Origin: Megachile rotundata
Taxonomy: Eukaryota > Arthropoda > Insecta > Hymenoptera > Megachilidae
DNA: 64,000 nucleotides
NCBI RefSeq assembly: GCF_050947335.1
Contig: NW_027473349.1
Span: 992,001 to 1,056,000 of the forward strand
Direction of reading: 5' to 3'
In this document: one piece after another, positions 51,716 to 63,413 of the stretch
How positions within the stretch are numbered: position 1 is the first letter of the stretch
Layout: each line of letters starts with the position of its first letter
Translations under genes and position numbers: made by a program
The notes under the pieces: generated by a model
Database searches by the model: none
What the model saw: only the letters and a program-made list of their open reading frames with translations
What the model was told of the DNA's origin: nothing

Positions 51716-52699
51716 TGATTGTGTGATTGTGTGATTGTCTGATTGTGTGACTGTGTGATTGTGTGATTGTGTGATTGTGTGATTGTGTGATTGTGTGATT
51801 GTGTGATTGTGTGACTGTGTGATTGTGTGATTGTGTGATTGTGCGATTGTGTGATTGTGCGATTGTGTAATTGTGATTGTGTGATTGTGATTGTGTGTAC
51901 TGTGTGATTGTGTGATTGTGTGATTGTGTGATTAGGTGATTGTGTGATTGTGTGATTGTGTGATTGTGTGATTGTGTGATTGTGTGATTGTGTGATTGTG
52001 TGATTGTGTGATTGTGTGATTGTGTGATTGTGTGATTGTGTGATTGTGTGATTGTGTGATTATGTGATTGTGTGATTGTGTGATTGTGTGATTGTGTGAG
52101 TGTGTGATTGTGTGATTGTGTGATTGTGATTGTGTGATTGTGACTGTGTGATTGTGTGAGTGTGTGATTGTGTGATTGAGTGATTGTGTGGTTGTGTGAT
52201 TGTGTGGTTGTGTGATTGTGTGGTTGTGTGATTGTGTGATTGTGTGATTGTGTGATTGTGTGATTGTGTGATTGTGTGATTGTGTGATTGTGTGATTGTG
52301 TGATTGTGTGATTGTGTGATTGTGTGATTGTGTGATTGTGGTTGTGTGATTGTGATTGTGTGATTGTGATTGTGTGATTGTGGGACTGTGTGATTGTGTG
52401 AGTGTGTGATTGTGTGATTGTGTGATTGTGTGATTGTGTGAGTGTGTGATTGTGTGATTGTGTGATTGTGTGATTGTGTAATTGTGATTGTGCGATTGTG
52501 TGATTGTGTGATTGTGTGATTGTGTGATTGTGTGATTGTGAGATTGTGTGATTGTGTGATGGTGTAATTGTGATTGTGTGATTGTGATTGTGTGATTGTG
52601 TGATTGTGTGATTGTCTGATTGTGTGACTGTGTGATTGTGTGATTGTGTGATTGTGTGATTGTGTGATTGTGTGATTGTGTGACTGTGTGATTGTGTGA

Positions 52700-54100
52700 T
52701 TGTGTGATTGTGCGATTGTGTGATTGTGCGATTGTGTAATTGTGATTGTGTGATTGTGATTGTGTGTACTGTGTGATTGTGTGATTGTGTGATTGTGTGA
52801 TTGTGTGATTGTGTGATTATGTGATTGTGTGATTGTGTGATTGTGTGATTGTGTGATTGTGTGAGCGTGTGATTGTCTGATTGAGTGATTGTGTGCTTGT
52901 GTGATTATGTGGTTGTGTGATTGTGTGATTGTGTGATTAGGTGATTGTGTGATTGTGTGATTGTGACTGTGGGATTGTATGAGTGTGTGATTGTGTGATT
53001 AAGTGATTGTGTGCTTGTGTGATTGTGTGATTGTGTGATTGTGTGCTTGTGTGATTGTGTGGTTGTGTGATTGTGTGATTGTGTGATTGTGTGATTGCGT
53101 GATTGTGTGATTGTGTGATTGTGTGATTGTGTGATTGTGTGATTGTGTGATTGTGATTGTGTGATTGTGTGATTGTGTGATTGTGTGATTGTGTGATTGT
53201 GTGATTGTGTGATTGTGTGACTGTGTGATTGTGTGATTGTGTGATTGTGCGATTGTGTGATTGTGCGATTGTGTAATTGTGATTGTGTGATTGTGATTGT
53301 GTGTACTGTGTGATTGTGTGATTGTGTGATTGTGTGATTGTGTGATTGTGTGATTGTGTGATTATGTGATTGTGTGATTGTGTGATTGTGTGATTGTGTG
53401 AGCGTGTGATTGTCTGATTGAGTGATTGTGTGCTTGTGTGATTATGTGGTTGTGTGATTGTGTGATTGTGTGATTAGGTGATTGTGTGATTGTGTGATTG
53501 TGACTGTGGGATTGTATGAGTGTGTGATTGTGTGATTAAGTGATTGTGTGCTTGTGTGATTGTGTGATTAAGTGATTGTGTGCTTGTGTGATTGTGTGGT
53601 TGTGTGATTGTGTGATTGTGTGATTGTGTGATTGCGTCATTGTGTGATTGTGTGATTGTGTGATTGTGTGATTGTGTGATTGTGTGATTGTGACTGTGTG
53701 ATTGTGTGAGTGTGTGATTGTGTGATTGTGTGACTGTGTGATTGTGTGATTGTGTGATTGTGCGATTGTGTGATTGTGCGATTGTGTAATTGTGATTGTG
53801 TGATTGTGATTGTGTGTACTGTGTGATTGTGTGATTGTGTGATTGTGTGATTGTGTGATTGTGAGATTATGTGATTGTGTGATTGTGTGATTGTGTGATT
53901 GTGTGAGTGTGTGATTGTCTGATTGAGTGATTGTGTGCTTGTGTGATTGTGTGGTTGTGTGATTGTGTGATTGTGTGATTAGGTGATTGTGAGATTGTGT
54001 GATTGTGACTGTGGGATTGTATGAGTGTGTGATTGTGTGATTAAGTGATTGTGTGCTTGTGTGATTGTGTGATTAAGTGATTGTGTGCTTGTGTGATTGT
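52700..54100 (+). repeat. About 0.5-kb ladder, three steps
   Basis: GTAC at 52766, 53303 and 53816 and GGGATTGTATGAG at 52971, 53508 and 54013 give steps of 537, 513 and 537, 505. Two of the three carry GAGCG with GATTATGTGG. The third has the commoner GAGTG and GATTGTGTGG. Confidence 0.82.
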
Positions 54101-55525
54101 GTGGTTGTGTGATTGTGTGATTGTGTGATTGTGTGATTGCGTGATTGTGTGATTGTGTGATTGTGTGATTGTGTGATTGTGTGATTGTGTGATTGTGTGA
54201 TTGTGTGATTGTGTGATTGTGTGATTGTGTGCTTGTGTGATTGTGTGATTGTGTGATTGTGTGATTGTGTGATTGTGTGATTGTGTGATTGCGTGATTGC
54301 GCGATTGTGTGATTGTGTGATTGTGTGATTGTGTGATTGTGTGATTGTGTGATTGTGTGATTGTGTGATTGTGTGATTGTGTGATTGTGTGATTGTGGTT
54401 GTGTGATTGTGACTGTGGGATTGTGATTGTGTGATTGTGATTGTGTGATTGTGACTGTGTGATTGTGTGAGTGTGTGATTGTGTGATTGTGTGATTGTGT
54501 GATTGTGTGAGTGTGTGATTGTGTGATTGTGTGATTGTGTGATTGTGTGATTGTGATTGTGTGATTGTGACTGTGTGATTGTGTGAGTGTGTGATTGTGT
54601 GATTGAGTAATTGTGTGGTTGTGTGATTGTGTGGTTGTGTGATTGTGTGGTTGTGTGATTGTGTGATTGTGTGATTGTGTGATTGTGTGATTGTGTGATT
54701 GTGTGATTGTGTGATTGTGTGATTGTGTGATTGTGTGATTGTGTGATTGTGTGATTGTGTGATTGTGTGATTGTGTGATTGTGTGAATGTGTGATTGTGG
54801 TTGTGTGATTGTGGTTGTGTGATTGTGGTTGTGTGATTGTGATTGTGTGATTGTGATTGTGTGATTGTGACTGTGTGATTGTGTGAGTGTGTGATTGTGT
54901 GATTGTGTGGTTGTGTGATTTTGTGATTGTGTGATTGTGTGATTGTGTGAGTGTGTCATTGTGTGATTGTGTGATTTTGTGATTGTGTGATTGTGTGATT
55001 GTGTGATTGTGTGATTGTGTGATTGTGTGATTGTGTGATTGTGTGATTGTGGTTGTGTGATTGTGATTGTGTGATTGTGATTGTGTGATTGTGTCTGTGT
55101 GATTGTGTGAGTGTGTGATTGTGTGATTGTGTGATTGTGTGATTGTGTGATTGTGTGAGTGTGTGATTGTCTGATTGTGTGATTGTGTGATTGTGTAATT
55201 GTGATTGTGCGATTGTGTGATTGTGTGATTGTGTGATTGTGTGATTGTGTGATTGTGTGATTGTGAGATAGTGTGATTGTGTGATGGTGTAATCGTGATT
55301 GTGTGATTGTGATTGTGTGATTGTGTGATTGTGTGATTGTGACTGTGTGATTGTGTGAGTGTGTGATTGTGTGATTGAGAGACTGTGTGCTTGTGTGATT
55401 GTGTGATTGTGTGGTTGTGTGATTGTGTGATTGTGTGATTGTGTGATTGTGTGATTGTGTGATTGTGTGATTGTGTGATTGTGTGATTGTGTGACTGTGT
55501 GATTGTGTGATTGAGTGATTGTGTG
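54100..55525 (+). repeat. Segment with the only GAATG cassette of the right territory
   Basis: GAATG at 54785 with three GGTT compound units resembles block A, isolated by about 10 kb from the nearest other example at 44729. It may be a relic or a transferred block A piece. Confidence 0.72.
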
Positions 55526-55707
55526 ACTGCGTGATTGTGTGACTGTGTGATTGTGTGACTGCGTGATTGTGTGACCGCGATTGTGTGACCGTGATTGTGT
55601 GACCGTGATTTTGTGACCGTGATTGTGTGACCGTGATTTTGTCATCGTGATTGTGTGATCGTGATTGTGTGATCGTGATTGTGCAATCGTGATTGTGTGA
55701 TTGCGTG
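55525..55707 (+). repeat. CpG cassette, type 1c
   Basis: It has GATTTTGTCATCG instead of GATTGTGTCATCG, two GATCG, GCAATCG and GATTGCG. Confidence 0.86.
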
Positions 55708-56230
55708 ATTGTGATTGTGTGATTGTGTGACTGTGTGATTGTGTGATTGTGTGATTGTGTGATTGTGTGATTGTGTGATTGTGTGATTGTGTGATTGTGT
55801 GATTGTGTGATTGTGTGATTGTGTGATTGTGATTGTGTGATTGTGATTGTGTGATTGTGACTGTGTGATTGTGACTGTGTGATTTTGTGAGTGTGTGATT
55901 GTGTGATTGAGTGATTGTGTGCTTGTGTGATTGTGTGATTGTGTGATTGTGTGATTGTGTGATTGTGTGATTGTGTGATTGTGTGATTGTGTGATTGTGT
56001 GATTGTGTGATTGTGTGATTGTGACTGTGCGATTGTGTGAGTGTGTGATTGTGTGATTGAGTGATTGTGTGCTTGTGTGATTGTGTGGTTGTGTGATTGT
56101 GTGATTGTGTGGTTGTGTGATTGTGTGATTGTGTGATTGTGTGATTGTGTGATTGTGTGATTGTGTGATTGTGTGATTGTGTGATTGTGAGATTGTGTGA
56201 TTGTGTGATTGTGTGATTGAGTGATTGTGT

Positions 56231-56413
56231 GACTGCGTGATTGTGTGACTGTGTGATTGTGTGACTGCGTGATTGTGTGACCGCGATTGTGTGACCGTGA
56301 TTGTGTGACCGTGATTTTGTGACCGTGATTGTGTGACCGTGATTGTGTGATCGTGATTGTGTGATCGTGATTGTGTGATCGTGATTGTGCAATCGTGATT
56401 GTGTGATTGCGTG
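56231..56413 (+). repeat. CpG cassette, type 1c
   Basis: GTGATCG replaces GTCATCG, giving three GATCG in a row. It is only 706 bp after the previous cassette, the shortest spacing in the window. Confidence 0.86.
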
Positions 56414-57199
56414 ATTGTGATTGTGTGATTGTGTGACTGTGTGATTGTGCGATTGTGTGATTGTGTGATTGTGTGATTGTGTGATTGTGTGATTGTGTGA
56501 TTGTGTGATTGTGTGATTGTGTGATTGTGTGATTGTGTGATTGTGTGATGGTGATTGTGTGATTGTGATTGTGTGATTGTGACTGTGTGATTGTGACTGT
56601 GTGATTTTGTGAGTGTGTGATTGTGTGATTGAGTGACTGTGTGCTTGTGTGATTGTGTGATTGTGTGATTGTGTGATTGTGTGATTGTGTGATTGTGTGA
56701 TTGTGATTGTGTGATTGTGATTGTGTGATTGTGACTGTGTGATTGTGACTGTGTGATTGTGTGAGTGTGTGATTGTGTGATTGTGTGATTGTGTGATTGT
56801 GTGATTGTGTGATTGTGTGATTGTGTGATTGTGTGATTGTGTGATTGTGTGATTGTGTGATTGTGTGATTGTGTGATTATGTGATTGTGTGATTGTGTGA
56901 TTGTGTGATTGTGTGAGTGTGTGATTGTGTGATTGTGTGATTGTGTTTGTGTGATTGTGACTGTGTGATTGTGTGAGTGTGTGATTGTGTGATTGAGTGA
57001 TTGTGTGGTTGTGTGATTGTGTGGTTGTGTGATTGTGTGGTTGTGTGATTGTGTGATTGTGTGATTGTGTGATTGTGTGATTGTGTGATTGTGTGATTGT
57101 GTGATTGTGTGATTGTGCGATTGTGTGATTGTGTGATTGTGTGATTGTGTGATTGTGGTTGTGTGATTGTGATTGTGTGATTGTGATTGTGTGATTGTG

Positions 57200-60100
57200 T
57201 CTGTGTGATTGTGTGAGTGTGTGATTGTGTGATTGTGTGATTGTGTGATTGTGTGAGTGTGTGATTGTGTGATTGTGTGATTGTGTGATTGTGTAATTGT
57301 GATTGTGCGATTGTGTGATTGTGTGATTGTGTGATTGTGAGATTGTGTGATTGTGTGATGGTGTAATTGTGATTGTGTGATTGTGATTGTGTGATTGTGT
57401 GATTGTGTGATCTAGTGATTGTGTGATTGTGTGATTGTCTGATTGTGTGACTGTGTGATTGTGTGATTGTGTGATTGTGTGATTGTGTGATTGTGTGATT
57501 GTGTGACTGTGTGATTGTGTGATTGTGTGATTGTGCGATTGTGTGATTGTGCGATTGTGTAATTGTGATTGTGTGATTGTGATTGTGTGTACTGTGTGAT
57601 TGTGTGATTGTGTGATTGTGTGATTGTGTGATTGTGTGATTATGTGATTGTGTGATTGTGTGATTGTGTGATTGTGTGAGTGTGTGATTGTCTGATTGAG
57701 TGATTGTGTGCTTGTGTGATTGTGTGGTTGTGTGATTGTGTGATTGTGTGATTAGGTGATTGTGTGATTGTGTGATTGTGACTGTGGGATTGTATGAGTG
57801 TGTGATTGTGTGATTAAGTGATTGTGTGCTTGTGTGATTGTGTGGTTGTGTGATTGTGTGATTGTGTGATTGTGTGATTGCGTGATTGTGTGATTGTGTG
57901 ATTGTGTTATTGTGTGATTGTGTGATTGTGTGATTGTGTGATTGTGTGATTGTGTGATTGTGTGATTGTGTGATTGTGTGATTGTGTGATTGTGTGATTG
58001 TGTGATTGTGTGATTGTGTGATTGTGTGATTGTGTGATTGTGGTTGTGTGATTGTGACTGTGTGATTGTGACTGTGTGATTGTGATTGTGTGATTGTGAC
58101 TGTGTGATTGTGTGAGTGTGTGATTGTGTGATTGTGTGATTGTGTGATTGTGTGATTGTGTGATTGTGTGATTGTGTGATTGTGTGATTGTGTGATTGTG
58201 TGATTGTGGTTGTGTGATTGTGATTGTGTGATTGTGATTGTGTGATTGTGTCTGTGTGATTGTGTGAGTGTGTGATTGTGTGATTGTGTGATTGTGTGAT
58301 TGTGTGAGTGTGTGATTGTGTGATTGTGTGATTGTGTGATTGTGTAATTGTGATTGTGCGATTGTGTGATTTTGTGATTGTGTGATTGTGTGATTGTGTG
58401 ATTGTGAGATTGTGTGATTGTGTGATGGTGTAATTGTGATTGTGTGATTGTGATTGTGTGATTGTGTGATTGTGTGATCTAGTGATTGTGTGATTGTGTG
58501 ATTGTCTGATTGTGTGACTGTGTGATTGTGTGATTGTGTGATTGTGTGATTGTGTGATTGTGTGATTGTGTGACTGTGTGATTGTGTGATTGTGTGATTG
58601 TGATTGTGTGTACTGTGTGATTGTGTGATTGTGTGATTGTGTGATTGTGTGATTGTGTGATTATGTGATTGTGTGATTGTGTGATTGTGTGATTGTGTGA
58701 GTGTGTGATTGTCTGATTGAGTGATTGTGTGCTTGTGTGATTGTGTGGTTGTGTGATTGTGTGATTGTGTGATTAGGTGATTGTGTGATTGTGTGATTGT
58801 GACTGTGGGATTGTATGAGTGTGTGATTGTGTGATTAAGTGATTGTGTGCTTGTGTGATTGTGTGGTTGTGTGATTGTGTGATTGTGTGATTGTGTGATT
58901 GCGTGATTGTGTGATTGTGTGATTGTGTTATTGTGTGATTGTGTGATTGTGTGATTGTGTGATTGTGTGATTGTGTGATTGTGTGATTGTGTGATTGTGT
59001 GATTGTGTGATTGTGTGATTGTGTGATTGTGTGATTGTGTGATTGTGTGATTGTGTGATTGTGTGATTGTGTGATTGTGGTTGTGTGATTGTGACTGTGT
59101 GATTGTGATTGTGTGATTGTGATTGTGTGATTGTGACTGTGTGATTGTGTGAGTGTGTGATTGTGTGATTGTGTGATTGTGTGATTGTGTGAGTGTGTGA
59201 TTGTGTGATTGTGTGATTGTGTGATTGTGTGATTGTGATTGTGTGATTGTGACTGTGTGATTGTGTGAGTGTGTGATTGTGTGATTGAGTGATTGTGTGG
59301 TTTTGTGATTGTGTGGTTGTGTGATTGTGTGATTGTGTGATTGTGTGATTGTGTGATTGTGTGATTGTGTGATTGTGTGATTGTGTGATTGTGTGATTGT
59401 GTGAGTGTGTGATTGTGTGATTGTGTGATTGTGATTGTGTGATTGTGACTGTGTGATTATGTGAGTGTGTGATTGTGTGATTGAGTGATTGTGTGGTTGT
59501 GTGATTGTGTGGTTGTGTGATTGTGTGGTTGTGTGATTGTGTGATTGTGTGATTGTGTGATTGTGTGATTGTGTGATTGTGTGATTGTGTGATTGTGATT
59601 GTGTGATTGTGTGATTGTGTGATTGTGTGACTGTGTGATTGTGTGATTGTGTGATTGTGCGATTGTGTGATTGTGCGATTGTGTAATTGTGATTGTGTGA
59701 TTGTGATTGTGTGTACTGTGTGATTGTGTGATTGTGTGATTGTGTGATTGTGTGATTGTGTGATTATGTGATTGTGTGATTGTGTGATTGTGTGATTGTG
59801 TGAGCGTGTGATTGTCTGATTGAGTGATTGTGTGCTTGTGTGATTATGTGGTTGTGTGATTGTGTGATTGTGTGATTAGGTGATTGTGTGATTGTGTGAT
59901 TGTGACTGTGGGATTGTATGAGTGTGTGATTGTGTGATTAAGTGATTGTGTGCTTGTGTGATTGTGTGATTAAGTGATTGTGTGCTTGTGTGATTGTGTG
60001 GTTGTGTGATTGTGTGATTGTGTGATTGTGTGATTGCGTGATTGTGTGATTGTGTGATTGTGTGATTGTGTGATTGTGTGATTGTGTGATTGTGACTGTG

Positions 60101-61250
60101 TGATTGTGTGAGTGTGTGATTGTGTGATTGAGTGATTGTGTGGTTGTGTGATTGTGTGGTTGTGTGATTGTGTGGTTGTGTGATTGTGTGATTGTGTGAT
60201 TGTGTGATTGTGTGATTGTGTGATTGTGTGATTGTGTGATTGTGTGATTGTGTGATTGTGTGATTGTGTGATTGTGGTTGTGTGATTGTGATTGTGTGAT
60301 TGTGATTGTGTGATTGTGTCTGTGTGATTGTGTGAGTGTGTGATTGTGTGATTGTGTGATTGTGTGATTGTGTGAGTGTGTGATTGTGTGATTGTGTGAT
60401 TGTGTGATTGTGTAATTGTGATTGTGCGATTGTGTGATTGTGTGATTGTGTGATTGTGTGATTGTGTGATTGTGAGATTGTGTGATTGTGTGATGGTGTA
60501 ATTGTGATTGTGTGATTGTGATTGTGTGATTGTGTGATTGTGTGATTGTCTGATTGTGTGACTGTGTGATTGTGTGATTGTGTGATTGTCTGATTGTGTG
60601 ATTGTGTGATTGTGTGACTGTGTGATTGTGTGATTGTGTGATTGTGCGATTGTGTGATTGTGCGATTGTGTAATTGTGATTGTGTGATTGTGATTGTGTG
60701 TACTGTGTGATTGTGTGATTGTGTGATTGTGTGATTGTGTGATTGTGTGATTATGTGATTGTGTGATTGTGTGATTGTGTGATTGTGTGAGTGTGTGATT
60801 GTCTGATTGAGTGATTGTGTGCTTGTGTGATTGTGTGGTTGTGTGATTGTGTGATTGTGTGATTAGGTGATTGTGTGATTGTGTGATTGTGACTGTGGGA
60901 TTGTATGAGTGTGTGATTGTGTGATTAAGTGATTGTGTGCTTGTGTGATTGTGTGATTAAGTGATTGTGTGCTTGTGTGATTGTGTGGTTGTGTGATTGT
61001 GTGATTGTGTGATTGTGTGATTGCGTGATTGTGTGATTGTGTGATTGTGTGATTGTGTGATTGTGTGATTGTGTGATTGTGTGATTGTGTGATTGTGTGA
61101 TTGTGTGATTGTGTGATTGTGTGATTGTGTGATTGTGTGATTGTGTGATTGCGTGATTGTGTGATTGTGTGATTGTGTGATTGTGTGATTGTGTGATTGT
61201 GTGAGTGTGTGATTGTGTGATTGTGTGATTGTGAGATTGTGTAATTGTGA
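57200..61250 (+). repeat. About 1.0-1.1-kb ladder, four steps
   Basis: GTAC at 57589, 58610, 59713 and 60700 and GGGATTGTATGAG at 57786, 58807, 59910 and 60897 both give steps of 1021, 1103 and 987. Steps one and two carry GATCTAG and lie in near-identical context. Step three has GAGCG and GATTATGTGG like the 0.5-kb ladder. Confidence 0.85.
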
Positions 61251-61941
61251 TTGTGCGATTGTGTGATTGTGTGATTGTGTGATTGTGTGATTGTGTGATT
61301 GTGTGATTGTGAGATAGTGTGATTGTGTGATGGTGTAATCGTGATTGTGTGATTGTGATTGTGTGATTGTGTGATTGTGTGATTGTGTGATTGTGACTGT
61401 GTGATTGTGTGAGTGTGTGATTGTGTGATTGAGAGACTGTGTGCTTGTGTGATTGTGTGATTGTGTGGTTGTGTGATTGTGTGATTGTGTGATTGTGTGA
61501 TTGTGTGACTGTGTGATAGTGTGATTGTGTGATTGTGTGATTGTGTGACTGTGTGATTGTGTGATTGTGTGATTGTGTGATTGTGTGATTGTGCGATTGT
61601 GTAATTGTGATTGTGTGATTGTGATTGTGTGTACTGTGTGATTGTGTGATTGTGTGATTGTGTGATTGTGTGATTGTGTGATTGTGTGATTGTGTGATTG
61701 TGTGATTGTGTGATTGTGTGATTGTGACTGTGCGATTGTGTGAGTGTGTGATTGTGTGATTGAGTGATTGTGTGCTTGTGTGATTGTGTGGTTGTGTGAT
61801 TGTGTGATTGTGTGGTTGTGTGATTGTGTGATTGTGTGATTGTGTGATTGTGTGATTGTGTGATTGTGTGATTGTGTGATTGTGTGATTGTGTGATTGTG
61901 AGATTGTGTGATTGTGTGATTGTGTGATTGAGTGATTGTGT

Positions 61942-62124
61942 GACTGCGTGATTGTGTGACTGTGTGATTGTGTGACTGCGTGATTGTGTGACCGCGATTG
62001 TGTGACCTTGATTGTGTGACCGTGATTTTGTGACCGTGATTGTGTGACCGTGATTGTGTGATCGTGATTGTGTGATCGTGATTGTGTGATCGTGATTGTG
62101 CAATCGTGATTGTGTGATTGCGTG
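61942..62124 (+). repeat. CpG cassette, type 1c with a lost CpG
   Basis: The first GACCG after GACCGCGATT reads GACCTTG, a G-to-T change that removes a CpG. Three GATCG, GCAATCG and GATTGCG follow. Confidence 0.86.
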
Positions 62125-62223
62125 ATTGTGATTGTGTGATTGTGTGACTGTGTGATTGTGCGATTGTGTGATTGTGTGATTGTGTGATTGTGTGATTGTG
62201 TGATTGTGTGATTGTGTGATTGT

Positions 62224-62810
62224 GTGATTGAGTGATTGTGTGCTTGTGTGATTGTGTGATTGTGTGATTGTGTGATTGTGTGATTGTGTGATTGTGTGAT
62301 TGTGATTGTGTGATTGTGATTGTGTGATTGTGACTGTGTGATTGTGACTGTGTGATTGTGTGAGTGTGTGATTGTGTGATTGAGTGATTGTGTGCTTGTG
62401 TGATTGTGTGGTTGTGTGATTGTGTGATTGTGTGATTAGGTGATTGTGTGATTGTGTGATTCTGTGATTGTGTGATTGTGTGATTGTGTGATTGTGTGAT
62501 TGTGTGATTGTGTGATTGTGTGATTGTGTGATTGTGTGATTATGTGATTGTGTGATTGTGTGACTGTGTGATTGTGTGAGTGTGTGATTGTGTGATTGAG
62601 TGATTGTGTGGTTGTGTGATTGTGTGGTTGTGTGATTGTGTGGTTGTGTGATTGTGTGATTGTGTGATTGTGTGATTGTGTGAGTGTGTGATTGTGTGAT
62701 TGTGTGATTGTGTGATTGTGTAATTGTGATTGTGCGATTGTGTGATTGTGTGATTGTGTGATTGTGTGATTGTGTGATTGTGAGATTGTGTGATTGTGTG
62801 ATGGTGTAAT
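62224..62810 (+). repeat. 1190-bp-spaced repeat, copy 1
   Basis: Landmarks GAGTG 62230, TTAGG 62436, GATTCTG 62458 and GATGG 62800 recur exactly 1190 bp downstream. It is about 587 bp long, with no indel seen. Confidence 0.85.
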
Positions 62811-63413
62811 TGTGATTGTGTGATTGTGATTGTGTGATTGTGTGATTGTGTGATCTAGTGATTGTGGGATTGTGTGATTGTCTGATTGTGTGACGGTGTG
62901 ATTGTGTGATTGTGTGATTGTGTGATTGTGTGATTGTGTGATTGTGTGATTGTGTGACTGTGTGATTGTGTGATTGTGTGATTGTGTGATTGTGTGATTG
63001 TGTGATTGTGATTGTGTGATTGTGATTGTGTGATTGTGACTGTGTGATTGTGACTGTGTGATTGTGTGAGTGTGTGATTGTGTGATTGAGTGATTGTGAG
63101 CTTGTGTGATTGTGTGGTTGTGTGATTGTGTGATTGTGTGATTAGGTGATTGTGTGATTGTGTGATTGTGTGATTGTGTGATTGTGTGATTGTGTGATTG
63201 TGTGATTGTGTGATTGTGTGATTGTGTGATTGTGTGATTGTGTGATTGTGTGATTGTGTGATTATGTGATTGTGTGATTGTGTGATTGTGTGATTGTGTG
63301 AGTGTGTGATTGTGTGATTGTGTGATTGTGATTGTGTGATTGTGACTGTGTGATTATGTGAGTGTGTGATTGTGTGATTGAGTGATTGTGTGGTTGTGTG
63401 ATTGTGTGGTTGT

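Noticed and set aside
1036..62103. Some thirty long open reading frames on the - strand, up to 1650 codons, as histidine-rich repeat proteins
   Set aside because: They overlap in different frames of the same strand and read the same octapeptide in each. They start and stop only at chance unit variants and show no codon-position constraint, signal peptide or non-repeat domain. The + strand is closed because TGA recurs in every frame.
51709..62858. GATCTAG units as functional sites
   Set aside because: Four copies in a shared repeat context are explained by duplication of one mutated unit. Nothing nearby suggests a function, so they are kept only as landmarks.
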